Of a stretch of DNA of 64,000 bases, positions 54,287 through 64,000 are shown piece by piece (position 1 is the first letter of the stretch; each line of letters opens with the position of its first letter). The notes under the pieces were generated by a model. It saw only the letters and a list, made by a program, of their open reading frames with translations, made no database searches and was not told the origin of the DNA. The position numbers and the translations under genes are program-made. Source of the DNA: Diospyros lotus (Eukaryota > Streptophyta > Magnoliopsida > Ericales > Ebenaceae); NCBI RefSeq assembly GCF_014633365.1, contig NC_068340.1, positions 41,998,328-42,062,327 on the forward strand, read 5' to 3'.

Positions 54287-57200
54287 GTAGTAGAAGTAGG
54301 AGCTGGAGGAATCCGTGTTTGACAATGCACCAGCCATGGGCGTCGCTGTTGGTTCATGGTATTAAGCGCATCGAAGGAAGGTCTTGGCCTGCCCCACTTA
54401 GAGGTATATTGTAACCCCAACAAGAATACCCTTTTTTCGCTGCTTTTCTGTACCCAGATATTTTCTTGCTTCCGTATTGCAGCTAAGTGTAGTGGGTCAG
54501 GCTTACATCGAAGATTTGCCCCTGTTTGTTTTCTGAGAAAAAAGAAAGTTCTGTAGGATATTAATTGAGTTACACTACGTGTATGTTATAAGTTGATATC
54601 AAACTTGGGAGGCCATGTTTCACATTTAGTTTCTTCCGGACGTAATCATCTTGAAATCCTGGATTTGTAGCCAAATTCGTGGAATTTAATCTGTTCTTGG
54701 CTTGAATCCATTCGAGGATGATCAACGGGAAGAAGCTCTCAAACCCTTTTGTCTTAATTCGTCAAAACCCTAATCATAATCTCTTTGTTCTAAGCTAAGT
54801 TTAGGGGATCGGGCTTCAAATTTAACTTGTTTGGTCGAGGATAAAAAAAAAATTAATTGAATGCCATGTGTATATGATAAGATAGAGAATTGGCGGCTGA
54901 TTCTTTTATGCCACAATCATCCGCCAAATCCCTTAATTTGCAGCCAAATTCTTCATATTCAACTAACCTTGCCTTATTAGATGTTGGCAAAGAAAAGCAA
55001 AGCAATTAAACTCTTTTGCCTTAATTCTTCAGAACCCCAATGATAGTCTCTATGCTTGAGCTTATTTCTTTCCCTATTCTGACTTCAGTAAAAATCATGG
55101 ATTTGCATTTGAGATGCTTGTAACCTTAGAGGTCTCCCACTACCCCCTTCCAAGAAGAGTTTCTCTCTCATATAAAGCTTCTTGATCAGGTATAAAGTTT
55201 AATTCATTAAATGCCTTGGATTTGGTCTCTTTAGTGATACAGACCAAGCCAATGAGTCAATGACACATAAAAGGTTAATAATTAATGGTGAACTTCGTCG
55301 GCAGTCAAATTGTCACGTTCCAAAATTTGTATGTGAGAGCATGGCAACGCCACGTGCTCAGAATAAACATGCAATGTCAGTTCATCATTAACATAATATT
55401 GAAAATCATCATTAACTACCTTAAGATAATTTAACAATCCAACTTCACAGCAAGGTTTGAACTTTGAAGTAAAGTTCATCTTATAAACATTCAGGTTTGT
55501 AGAACTTTTATTTATAAAGAAAAGAACACTAATGCAAGTTAATCTAAACAGACAATAACATATAAAGAAACAGACAATCACATAGATACATCGGTCACAA
55601 GAGTTAACCGACATTTATAAAACTTTTAGTTATTTCCGTCCTTCTAAACATAACAAATCTCCAAAACTTTCCTTAAACTCTCCTTAAAAGTCTCTGTAAC
55701 CTAAATCTTCTAAACAGATCAAATTTCATATTTGTTTGCCTTTATTTCGAATCTTATTTCCTTTCCTCATAATTTTCCTCTCTATAAGTGCCTGAATTGA
55801 TTTCAAATAATAATATCTCCTCTTGTTATTTTATTCACCATGTTCAACCTACCAGTTCCCCACTCTTTTTACAATCATTTAAAAAATCTTTATAGAACAC
55901 AAATTTTGAGTAATGCTTAGAGATTGCAGCATGATCAAAATGAATCCTAATTCCTAACCATTGATTTTAGATCTAATCTAACTATGAAAAACTTGTAAAG
56001 GCTTGTTAGAGATTAGACTTGCTGACAAAGTCTCTTTTGCAGACCGCCACTGGTCACTCTTTGTGCTCACCAACAATTTATTTTTGAGCCCTTTGTTTTT
56101 TGATCTAAATGGTAGAGAGAGGGAAGAAGAAGATGACGGACCATAGACAAATCTTTAAAATTCATGACTTAGTGGTGCATTTCTTTTGACAAATATAACG
56201 TAAACACATCTTAAGTTGATTAAACATCCCCTTTTTACCCATTTCCAATGGGTTAACATCTAGATTATGTAGTGTTAGGATCTGGAATTTGGGCTTCGTT
56301 AACCTGATCACTAAGATGTAATATTTCCTAATTAATTAATATATTTTGGGTATTACACAAATCTTGAAAATTCATTTGACTTACTGGTGCACTTTTTTTT
56401 TGACAAATATTATGTAAATACATCTTGAGTTGTTTAAACATCCTCTTTTTACACATTTAGAATGAGTTAGGTTCTGGAATTTGGAATTCATTAAATGAAT
56501 CACTAAGATGTGGTTTTTTGACAAATACATTTTATGTTGCTGTATACTTTATCAAATGAGTTAATTCTTCAGTTTGCAACTATAAGCTTGTTACTATTTC
56601 GTCCAATTATATTAATTTCTAATTTTGGGAAATCTTCTTTTGTGAAGGACGCCTTTGGATCCATGCTGCTAGTAAGGTTCCGGATGATGCTACCATTAAA
56701 GCAATGGAGGATTTCTACAGGGAAATTTATGCTGTAGATGGGATTACTGATCTAAAGTTTCCAGAGCATTATCCAGTTTCAAGACTCTTAGGTATTCAAA
56801 TTTTGGAACTTTTGCAATTATATTTTGTTATAAATTTTTCCTTTTCTCCCCCCTGCCTGGAATTTTTATCTCTTTTTTACAGACTCCATGTAGTTAGATC
56901 AAGCCCTGATATGGTGATGTTGTTCTCATCTCTCTTTCTAATTGGCAGGCAAGCTTGCAAAGCCAGTTATCTCCTACTTAGGCCAGCTAGCAGGCTGGAT
57001 AGAGGCAGTTGCTTGTGAATTTTAAGCCAGCTAACAGCTTGCTTGCTTGCTGAATTGTGCAGCTTGTTTACTGTTGCAACCTTAAGCTCACTCTAGCCCT
57101 GTTTTGGTTGTACTGTTACTCCCAAACTTGACACCTATGCTTCAACACAATACCTAGAAGAGCACCATAGATCCTGATTGTTTGCTCATTTCATATTTAT

Positions 57201-59533
57201 AGGGACATTTCTCCTGCATTGCCCAACAGTCCTTGCAGAAATTCTGCAGGCTGTTGCAGCCCTTGTAGCAGCCTTGAGCCAGCCCTTGTACTGCCGCTAC
57301 TGGTCTTGCAGCCTCACCATTCTTTTTCCCACCTTCTATTGGGCCTTCAGCCCTGATGCAACCCCCTTCTATGCCTGCATCCGTGGTTTGAACCAACTGA
57401 AGGGCACAGTGATGCATCATTTGTATTTTACTGGTGCTGCTGGTGGCTGTTCATTCACTTGCAGTGGATTGCCCTAGGATCTTAGCTGGTAAATGCCAAA
57501 ATAAGGCCTCAAGGCTAGCACCCTTCTGCCCTCAATTTGCTGCACCTAGTGCAGCCTACCTATAGATGCATTTGACTGTTTTCTCTGCAACCTGTCTTCT
57601 CTTGCACCAACTCGTGTGTACGGACAACCGCTGTATGCCCTTGTCTTGCGCCCCCCATGGGGCTCCAATGGCCCCCTCATACTAGGTTGTCTTGCACCCT
57701 TGTGGTGACCCAACCCTACAAATGGTTTACTCCCCTAGGCTAGAGTAGTTTCTAAGATTCCATTTCAAACATCTTGACACATAATATGTAGGACACTTGC
57801 ACGAGGATATCTGGGGTTTACACTTTTGCCCCCATGAATTATGAAGTTAGAATAGAACTTTGTAGCTGTGATTGTTTTAGTTCATTATCATAGTGAATTC
57901 AAGATGCGAAAATGCCATTTACAGTATACTGTCTTTATATTTTATTGATAAGGCAGAATACTCTTAGGAACTTTGATTGTTTTGTCCACAATACAGGTTG
58001 TATTGAAGTGGTTGGTTGTCTAAGACGTGAGGAACTAACATGCTGGAAACAGGTGCCTGAAGGGGTGAGTGGCTGAAAAATCTTCCCTTTTGTTTCTCCA
58101 TTTGTCAATGTGAGTGTGTTTTATGCAATCACCACAGAGAATTCTGCATTGCTTTTGAGTTGATCCAAGCCATTTTCTCATTACAGGTGAGGCTAGAAGG
58201 ACTGACAAATTTTTGCTGGCTTTGTGAACAGCCACAGGTAAGTAGTTTCCATCGCTATGCATTTTCAGGTCTGCCTTTTTTACCCTGTAATTGATCTTGG
58301 AACGGTCTTGCTCATTGCAGAAATTGTTAGTACCAATTGAGATGCGAGGAAATCAAGGTGTTTATGACTTGGAAAGAAAGGTATTTAGAAAGCTAAAAGT
58401 TATTCTGTTTATCTACATGCACATGCAAGTCACTCATTTTTGCCCCTTCATTCTGTCCCAGTTATCCCAGGCTGCTGTGAGAGGTCTTGTTCCAGTTGAA
58501 AGTCCACTACCATTTAAATTCCTGCTTCCAAATCCACGAGATCCTTTTTCCTTGAAGCCAGGATCAATTTCTGTGCGCTTTCCTGAATCTGAGGCATCTG
58601 AAGTTGAGAAATCATCAAATCTTAGCGCAGCCATAGCAAGCGCAGTGGCAGCAACTACACAATTCTCCAAGAAGGATCACAAGTTTGAAACTAATTCCTT
58701 TCCAAGTAGAAATGTACAGAATTTTAATAGACCTTTTCAACCGAAGAACCACTCTGGTTTTGATCACAAGATGCCTGCCATTGAAGTGGCCACTCCGGTT
58801 TCTCATCTCAGTGAGTGCAGCAGTAGCCACAAACAACTTCCTTATGCTAAATTAAGCGACCATACTGGGGCTCCTAAGGTGTGTGACCTTTTCTCTACGG
58901 CTACTACTGTCAATTGGTTATGATCTTACACGAACACTTTTGCTAAGAGAATCATAGTTAAATGTCATTTCTTTAGCTAATTCCATAAATAGGACAATAA
59001 TAAGAAAAGGGAAGCATTTGTACATTGAAAAGCCAATCTCAAAGATAAATGGCGACAGGATTTAACCTGCAGACCTTTAGGTTTACTTTGATTTCTTGTA
59101 AGACCAGTTCCACCTTTCTGCGAATCATCTGCAACTGATTCATAATTGTAGATGGTGATCATATGATCACATGAATACGATCTGTATACCTATACCTAGG
59201 AACAAATGAAGTTTGAATATTTCCCAAGAAACAAAGAGGAAGAAGAAGAAGATGATGACTGGGCCCTCCCTTTATCTACCTAGGAGTTTGATTATCCTCG
59301 ATGATAGTTTCTTCCCAGAATCCATTATTTGCCTCATGCATTAAGGATTTCCCCTTTTTCATTCTCTGAGCTCCATTATAACTTCATACTTAAATCTTGA
59401 ATTGCTGGAATGTGGAACGAACTATTTAACTGACACCTACTTATTGGTGGGCTTTCAGATATTTGCTGCGGCTGTAAGGGGGCTGAAGCACGCGAATTCT
59501 GTTGATCCTGCGAAGAACATGCAATCTAGATAA
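54283..59533 (+). CDS. ASCH-domain protein (ASC-1/TRIP4-like), 7 exons
   Basis: Exons: 54283-54403, 56648-56791, 57997-58064, 58187-58237, 58321-58380, 58462-58878, 59459-59533; GT-AG, 936 nt, 311 aa. The N-terminal half is an ASCH domain like that of activating signal cointegrator 1, a predicted RNA-binding fold. LTMHQPWASLLVHGIKRIEGRSW carries the signature G-x-K-x-x-E-x-R (Gly26, Lys28, Glu31, Arg33), followed by RLWIHAASKVPDD, GCIEVVGCLRREEL and FCWLCEQPQKL. Residues ~145-311 are Ser/Pro/Phe-rich and poorly conserved (LPNPRDPFSLKPGSISVRFP). Plant orthologues (At2g20410/At2g43465 type) are single proteins lacking the zinc finger of animal ASC-1. Nuclear or cytosolic; molecular role in plants little known. 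Start chosen because it opens directly after the AG leader and splices in frame. Confidence 0.88.
56148..56520 (+). repeat. Direct tandem duplication in ASCH intron 1
   Basis: CAAATCTTxAAAATTCATxxGACTTA...GACAAATAT...CATCTTxAGTTGxTTAAACATCC...CACTAAGATGT occurs at 56148 and again at 56358, offset 210 bp, with moderate divergence. Confidence 0.65.
56860..57760. other. GC-richer block in ASCH intron 2, origin unknown
   Basis: Between AT-rich flanks this ~0.9 kb has many CTTGC/GCAGCC/CCAGC motifs and looks like an insertion. No terminal repeat, target duplication or protein domain could be recognised. Confidence 0.3.
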
Positions 59534-61120
59534 AACAGCAGTTTGTTTTGGTGGGAACAATGAGCCAGTTGTTTTCAGCAGTTGGATTGGATGCCACTGT
59601 CATGCATTCTAATTCCTTTCTGTTCTCCTGTTTGTGAAGCATTCATGTAGGGGAAGTTGAACAATATTGTCAATTCTTTTTCTTTTGTAAAGGAACTGCA
59701 GATTCTTTGTTTGTTAGATTGATTCATTAGCTGTAAAAGGATTTGCAATTAACATAATTTTATAAATATAGTCCCAAAGTTCATAGAATTTGTCTTGTTA
59801 GATTGATTCATTAGTTGGGATTGGTTACAGCAATTCTCCGTGATTTTAAGGAAATGTCATTCAAGGAATAAGAATTGGCCAAACTCTTACTTTTGTCCTC
59901 GTAATTTTATATTTTTTTTATGTGTTGGTTTGAATTTTTTTTATTTTAATTATATATTTAAATTTATATTTTTAAGTTAATTCAATTTTTATATTTTGAC
60001 ATTTTTGAATCAATTTAGTTAATATATTTTGATGTGTAAAAAAAATAATCTGCAGGTGTAATTAAAATGATGAAAAATTTAAGTAATCATATGAAAAAAT
60101 ATCAAAATATAAGGATTAAATTAATTCAAAAATATAAATATATGTTGTAATTAAAATAATAAAAAATTTAAATAATTCATAAAAAAATATAAAAATTTAA
60201 GAAAAAAATATGAATTTGATCAATAATACTTACAACCATATATATATATATATATGTGTGTGTATGTGTGTTATGTTATGAAGCTTGACCAGAAGAGTTA
60301 GTTACTAGATATTGTTGGCCTTTAAAATAAAGAAATAATAACTGAACAATAGTTCTTGCCTGTCTTTCCTTTGGGCTAATGATGAGAGAAGCGAAGGCTA
60401 TGCACTGGTATCTTTTGCAAATTTATATTTTGAACGAGGGTATTTTAGTCTTTTCAACTCTATTATGTAAGTTTCTCGGTGAGATTTTTTGACCTGTAGT
60501 AGAACTTATACTGTTTAATTAGTTAAGGGAATTCTCGCACATCAAAATTGATTAAAAAATTAAAGATTCAAAATAATTTTTTGGGATAGAAAGGCATAAA
60601 TTTTCCTCTATGGGAGAGAGAACAGTTTGTACGACTCATAAATTAGATAAATTTGATATTCAATTTTTTTTTTCAAAAGTTCTACAAAAAGAATAGAATA
60701 GACAATTATTTATAAAAAAATTTCAAGATAAACGTTATTTATAAAAATTCTAATCTAGTGAAATTTAGAATTGTTTCATATATATATATTTTTTTTATAA
60801 ATAAGCAGACTCTTATTCTAAAAAATGTATGTTTTTGATACTAGTGTAAATATAACATTCAAATATTTAACATCTTCAATGTCTAATCTAAACATCAGAG
60901 ATTCAGAGTCTTTATTCTCTGACCCTTTAACAGTTATTTTTCTTGCAAACTTAGGTGGGTTGGCAACGACGTTTCACTCGATAAATTCATTATTGTGTTC
61001 AACTGACAAGATATATCATTTTCACTAATAATATTAATTATGTACATTAATAAAAAAGATCTGTTCCTTTGTCTACAGATCAAGTAAACATATTGCGTTC
61101 AAGTCTAAATATATTCTTTT
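59534..61120. other. AT-rich intergenic region downstream of ASCH gene
   Basis: Holds a TA/TG microsatellite at ~60239-60262 and AT-rich DNA. No ORF worth calling; the 67-codon frame at 60825-61028 has no recognisable feature. Confidence 0.4.
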
Positions 61121-61470
61121 AGATTTTTGTCTCCTTGACTCTCTCACCAACGAAAATAAGTCATATTATCAAATTAATATTATATTATCAAATAGTAATT
61201 ATCTTAAATTAACAATAAAAAACTTAACATTTTTTTTTAAATTTATTCTACAATTAACAGGAAAAACTCATCTCTCCGTCTTAAAGTATCATGTTTGAAA
61301 AAGAACCATCTCTTCATCTCTGTTAATTGTAAAATAAATTTTGAAAACAAAACGTTCAATTTTATATGGTTAGATTAGGATAATTACTGTTTGATAATGT
61401 GTTTTAATTTAATAATGTAACTTATTTTCATTGATAAAAAACCAAGGGACAGAACAGGGGACAAAGATCT
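61121..61470. repeat. Foldback inverted repeat (MITE-like), ~350 bp
   Basis: Left arm AGATTTTTGTCTCCT...GAAAATAAGT...TATCAAATAGTAATTATC...TTTATTCTACAATTAACAG pairs with the right arm across a ~60-bp loop (61263-61320). The innermost stem is ~22 bp (ACAATTAACAG / CTGTTAATTGT). The outer ends are AGATTTTTGTC and GACAAAGATCT. No target duplication was found. Confidence 0.6.
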
Positions 61471-61673
61471 GGGCCCATCCCCCCAAAATGCAATCATCAC
61501 AGAGTTGTCTTCTTCGACCTTAAAAGAAGGAAAAAGATTAATTAACGCTCATCTTATCTTTGGAAAGAACCAAGAAAGAAGAAATAATCGATGTTTGGAA
61601 CAGTAATTCGACATTTTTAAGGATATATCCATATTATAGATCGAGATATAACTAACTTTTAACGGAATTAGGA

Positions 61674-62258
61674 TCATATGGTTACATAGTTTTGGACAGA
61701 TGTGATGGGAGCTTCCGATGATCCGAGAAGTTCCTCTAAGTACTCCGTTCCTAAATCCTGCAACACAACCAAAGGTTGGTCTTTCGTCGTCTTCTTCATG
61801 CTCTCTCCTTTCCTCTTCATGGAGTGTCTCTTCTTCAGGGCCAAGACCGGCGAACGTCCCTCATCCTCGAACCCGAACTCCATCTCCACCAGTGATTGGT
61901 ACACCATTGCCGCCGGAAAATTCAGCACCGCCATGGATCCCCGCATTGCAAGTGCGGCCTGGTCGTAGGCCAGAGCGGCCGCCTGCGGCGTGTCGAAGGT
62001 GCCCAGCCACACCCTCTCGCCGTTCCTGGTGGAGTCCCTTATCTCCGCCGCGTATTTTCCCCACGGCCGCCGGCGAACGCCTCTGTAAGAGACGTCGGCC
62101 TCCGTCTCCGCGGAGCTAGCTTGTCCGTCCCTGGCCTTAGCTAAGGCTCCATAGAGAAGCATTTCTTCGGAGTCATCTTGGTTCAAGGGTAGGGTTTGGT
62201 TGGCGAAGTCCGGAGAAGGGTTCTGGAAGAAATTCGAAGCTACCAGGGGGGTATCCAT
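61674..62258 (-). CDS. ERF1B: ERF1-type ethylene-response factor (AP2/ERF group IX)
   Basis: A single-exon frame of 194 aa. The AP2/ERF domain covers ~58-116 ([52 protein letters not shown]) with the ERF-type Ala and Asp (AAEIRD) that favour GCC-box binding. Group IX features: [12 protein letters not shown] near residues 26-37 and [12 protein letters not shown] near 139-150. The C-terminal acidic motif is [18 protein letters not shown] (164-181), the activation motif of ERF1/ORA59-like proteins. These are nuclear activators of defence genes at the ethylene/jasmonate junction. Length is slightly shorter than Arabidopsis ERF1 (~218 aa). Assignment to ERF1B rather than ORA59 or ERF15 is by overall pattern. 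Confidence 0.88.
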   Translation of the reverse strand: MDTPLVASNFFQNPSPDFANQTLPLNQDDSEEMLLYGALAKARDGQASSAETEADVSYRGVRRRPWGKYAAEIRDSTRNGERVWLGTFDTPQAAALAYDQAALAMRGSMAVLNFPAAMVYQSLVEMEFGFEDEGRSPVLALKKRHSMKRKGESMKKTTKDQPLVVLQDLGTEYLEELLGSSEAPITSVQNYVTI

Positions 62259-62330
62259 GACTGAGGTGTTGAATTCAAAGGGGAAATTGCTTTGGATTTG
62301 GTCGGAGTAACAATAACGTAAATCCTAAGC

Positions 62331-62338
62331 CTTTTATA
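62331..62338 (-). promoter_or_regulatory. TATA box of ERF gene
   Basis: TATAAAAG on the - strand, 73 bp upstream of the ATG at 62258. Confidence 0.7.
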
Positions 62339-62461
62339 GAGCCCATAATTATTAAAATTAACGTTTTATAAAACAACAGAAAGGTTTTGGGGATACCGAT
62401 ACATGCATGAATGTTCAAGGTCGCTGCAGAGTGACTGGTCTGGTCTGGTCTTAATTATGCA

Positions 62462-62492
62462 CACGTGGGTCAAAAGGCGTGGGCATGGCGGC
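62462..62492 (-). promoter_or_regulatory. Motif cluster: G-box, W-box, GCC-core upstream of ERF
   Basis: CACGTG at 62462-62467, TTGACC (- strand) at 62468-62473 and GCCGCC (- strand) at 62487-62492 lie within 31 bp, about 130-155 bp upstream of the TATA box. They are cores for bZIP/MYC, WRKY and ERF factors. Binding is inferred from motifs only. Confidence 0.4.
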
Positions 62493-64000
62493 CAGGTCAG
62501 CTCATCCCTCGGGACGATGTTCTCAGCTTCACTTTCACAGCTGCCTTTTTCGAGTTATTATAATAAAATAAAATAGTTTTTATAGTCACTACTTTTTATG
62601 GGCCAAACCCATATTTTTTCTTTTAAATTTTATGTAAAAAGTTTATCAATTTTTTAAACTTTAAATTTAACCTATTAATACTTAATCTTTATAATTTATA
62701 CTTATTAACAATCTAACTTAATTTAAAATAATGTGTGAATTACATGTGAGGTGAATTGAGAAAAAAAAAAACATAAAAGAAATAAAGAATAGATGAAGAA
62801 CAGATCGAATTGATTCTTCCTTGTGCTTTTCTCTTTGCCTTCTTCAGCCAACACAATTGAAAGAATAGAGTTGTCATTTCAACCAATCCCGACCCTTTCT
62901 CTTTACTCTAACTAGCTACCCGTGAGCCTCGATTGATCTACCTTTCTTTTTTCTCTTTGTTTTGATCGACGATTCTCGATCGACCCACATTTCTTCTTTA
63001 TCTTTACTACAATCGACAACCCACAACCTTTTACTGGTGAGTTTGTAATTAGGCGATCAGTCAGGGATGGTGTTTTGCTGTTTTATTTTTACGTGCTTAA
63101 TACATAACACATCTATTATATACTTAATACTAATTAAATAATTAATAGATATAAATTATAAATATTAATATTTAATAAGTCAGAAATTTAAAAAAATAAT
63201 ATTTAGTGAATGCCAACTCGTAGACTTAGTATGGATCATTATTACTTAAAAATGTTATAACATTATTATTACTAGTCTAGTTGGCACTGTATATGGTTAC
63301 GTGGCAGCATTCTAGACTGGCGGCGGCTTTGTCATGCAATAAAACTAGCTAGGTAGCTAATTAAGTTAAAAGTGGGTCAAATTCCTAATGGCTTGACTAA
63401 GTACTAAATTCACAACTCCCTTGAATTTGCATGAATCAAGATTACTATTGACTGCGGACTGATAATTGGATAAGTTGGAAAAAAAAATATGATTTTTAAA
63501 TAAATTTATAATTAATAATAAATATATTATATTTTAAATTATTTAATCAATCAATAAAATTATTTTAACCATTACTCAAAGTGAACGAGAGAGATGGACC
63601 ATTGAATAAAAGATATATGTGATGTGAATGTGGCAAAAAGCCCGATCATCACCCACCTAAAATATCTCTCGAGCCACTATATGGTGAACACCTATCCTAG
63701 CCATATCTAGTTACATCCTAAATGGGAGATTCAATAGAAATCATGCTTGGATCGTTCCACGGTGAATTACAAAAATTCTTAGTTATTTGATGATAAATAC
63801 GTGCTAAATCTTCTCTTATCTATTATTCTGATCATTCTTTACTAGTTGAATATTAACTTGATCATCAAAACATACATGGAGAAAGAACACCCCTGAGGAG
63901 TTACGATTGTCCGTGTTTATCTAAGACGGTAGAGTAGATGGATAGTAAATTAGAAAGATGAGATAGATAGGTGCAAACCAAATGTAACCTAAGGGATCTC
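62493..64000. other. Intergenic region to window end
   Basis: AT-rich DNA with a pyrimidine-rich patch (~62810-63010). No ORF, TE domain or RNA gene supported. Confidence 0.4.

Noticed and set aside
58291..58923. 210-codon open frame taken as a gene
   Set aside because: It is exon 5 and exon 6 of the ASCH gene read through the intron 58381-58461; splice sites and protein similarity support the split version.
61718..62119. 133-codon + strand frame antisense to the ERF gene
   Set aside because: Shadow of the AP2 coding strand.

Overview
The window is nuclear DNA of a flowering plant, most likely a eudicot. Evidence: GT-AG split genes with clear plant orthologues, a seed 11S globulin, R2R3-MYB and ERF transcription factors, a chloroplast-targeted DUF3353 protein, and dense Ty1/copia and Ty3/gypsy retrotransposons primed by tRNA-iMet. 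No rRNA, tRNA gene, CRISPR array, operon or bacterial feature was seen. The species cannot be named from this sequence alone.

Layout. (1) 1-14136 is a mosaic of nested transposable elements. A decayed + strand copia piece (1-2006) abuts a complete - strand copia element (2007-10089). That element carries a small gag-only LTR element (3090-4535) and an hAT element (6706-8169), and the hAT contains a solo LTR (6990-7604). A 5'-truncated + strand gypsy (10090-14136) follows, with two solo LTRs of one family inside it in opposite orientations. (2) 14849-15025 is exon 1 of a CDC5-type Myb gene (- strand). Its downstream exons are missing from the window, replaced by the mosaic. (3) 16785-37794 is a ten-exon + strand gene for a chloroplast J-like membrane protein (CJD1-like, 286 aa). 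Introns 5 and 6 are each about 7.4-7.5 kb. They hold a full gypsy chromovirus (22485-27915), a full copia (29708-34655), two LINE fragments and a small hAT MITE; another hAT element (19242-19974) lies in intron 4. (4) 38463-40321 is an 11S globulin gene (- strand, four exons, 523 aa) with seed-type promoter motifs. (5) About 42.9-48.05 kb is a Russian-doll stack of LTRs up to four layers deep, ending in the PBS and first codons of a copia element. (6) 48342-49592 is an R2R3-MYB gene (- strand, three exons, 267 aa). (7) 49.6-54.28 kb is AT-rich intergenic DNA with one probable solo LTR and a 157-bp tandem repeat. (8) 54283-59533 is an ASCH-domain gene (+ strand, seven exons, 311 aa). (9) 61674-62258 is an intronless ERF1-type ethylene-response factor (- strand), with a 350-bp foldback repeat just beyond its 3' end. 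The rest is AT-rich intergenic DNA.

The host genes are unrelated single-copy neighbours, not a pathway cluster. CDC5 and CJD1 are divergent; CJD1 and the globulin converge. No clearly new biological system was recognised. The observations I rate highest are the 1.45-kb gag-only LTR element that looks like an internal-deletion derivative, the orphan CDC5 first exon next to a TE mosaic, the copia element whose flanks do not match, the four-layer LTR nest, and the unusual charged C-terminal tail of the globulin.
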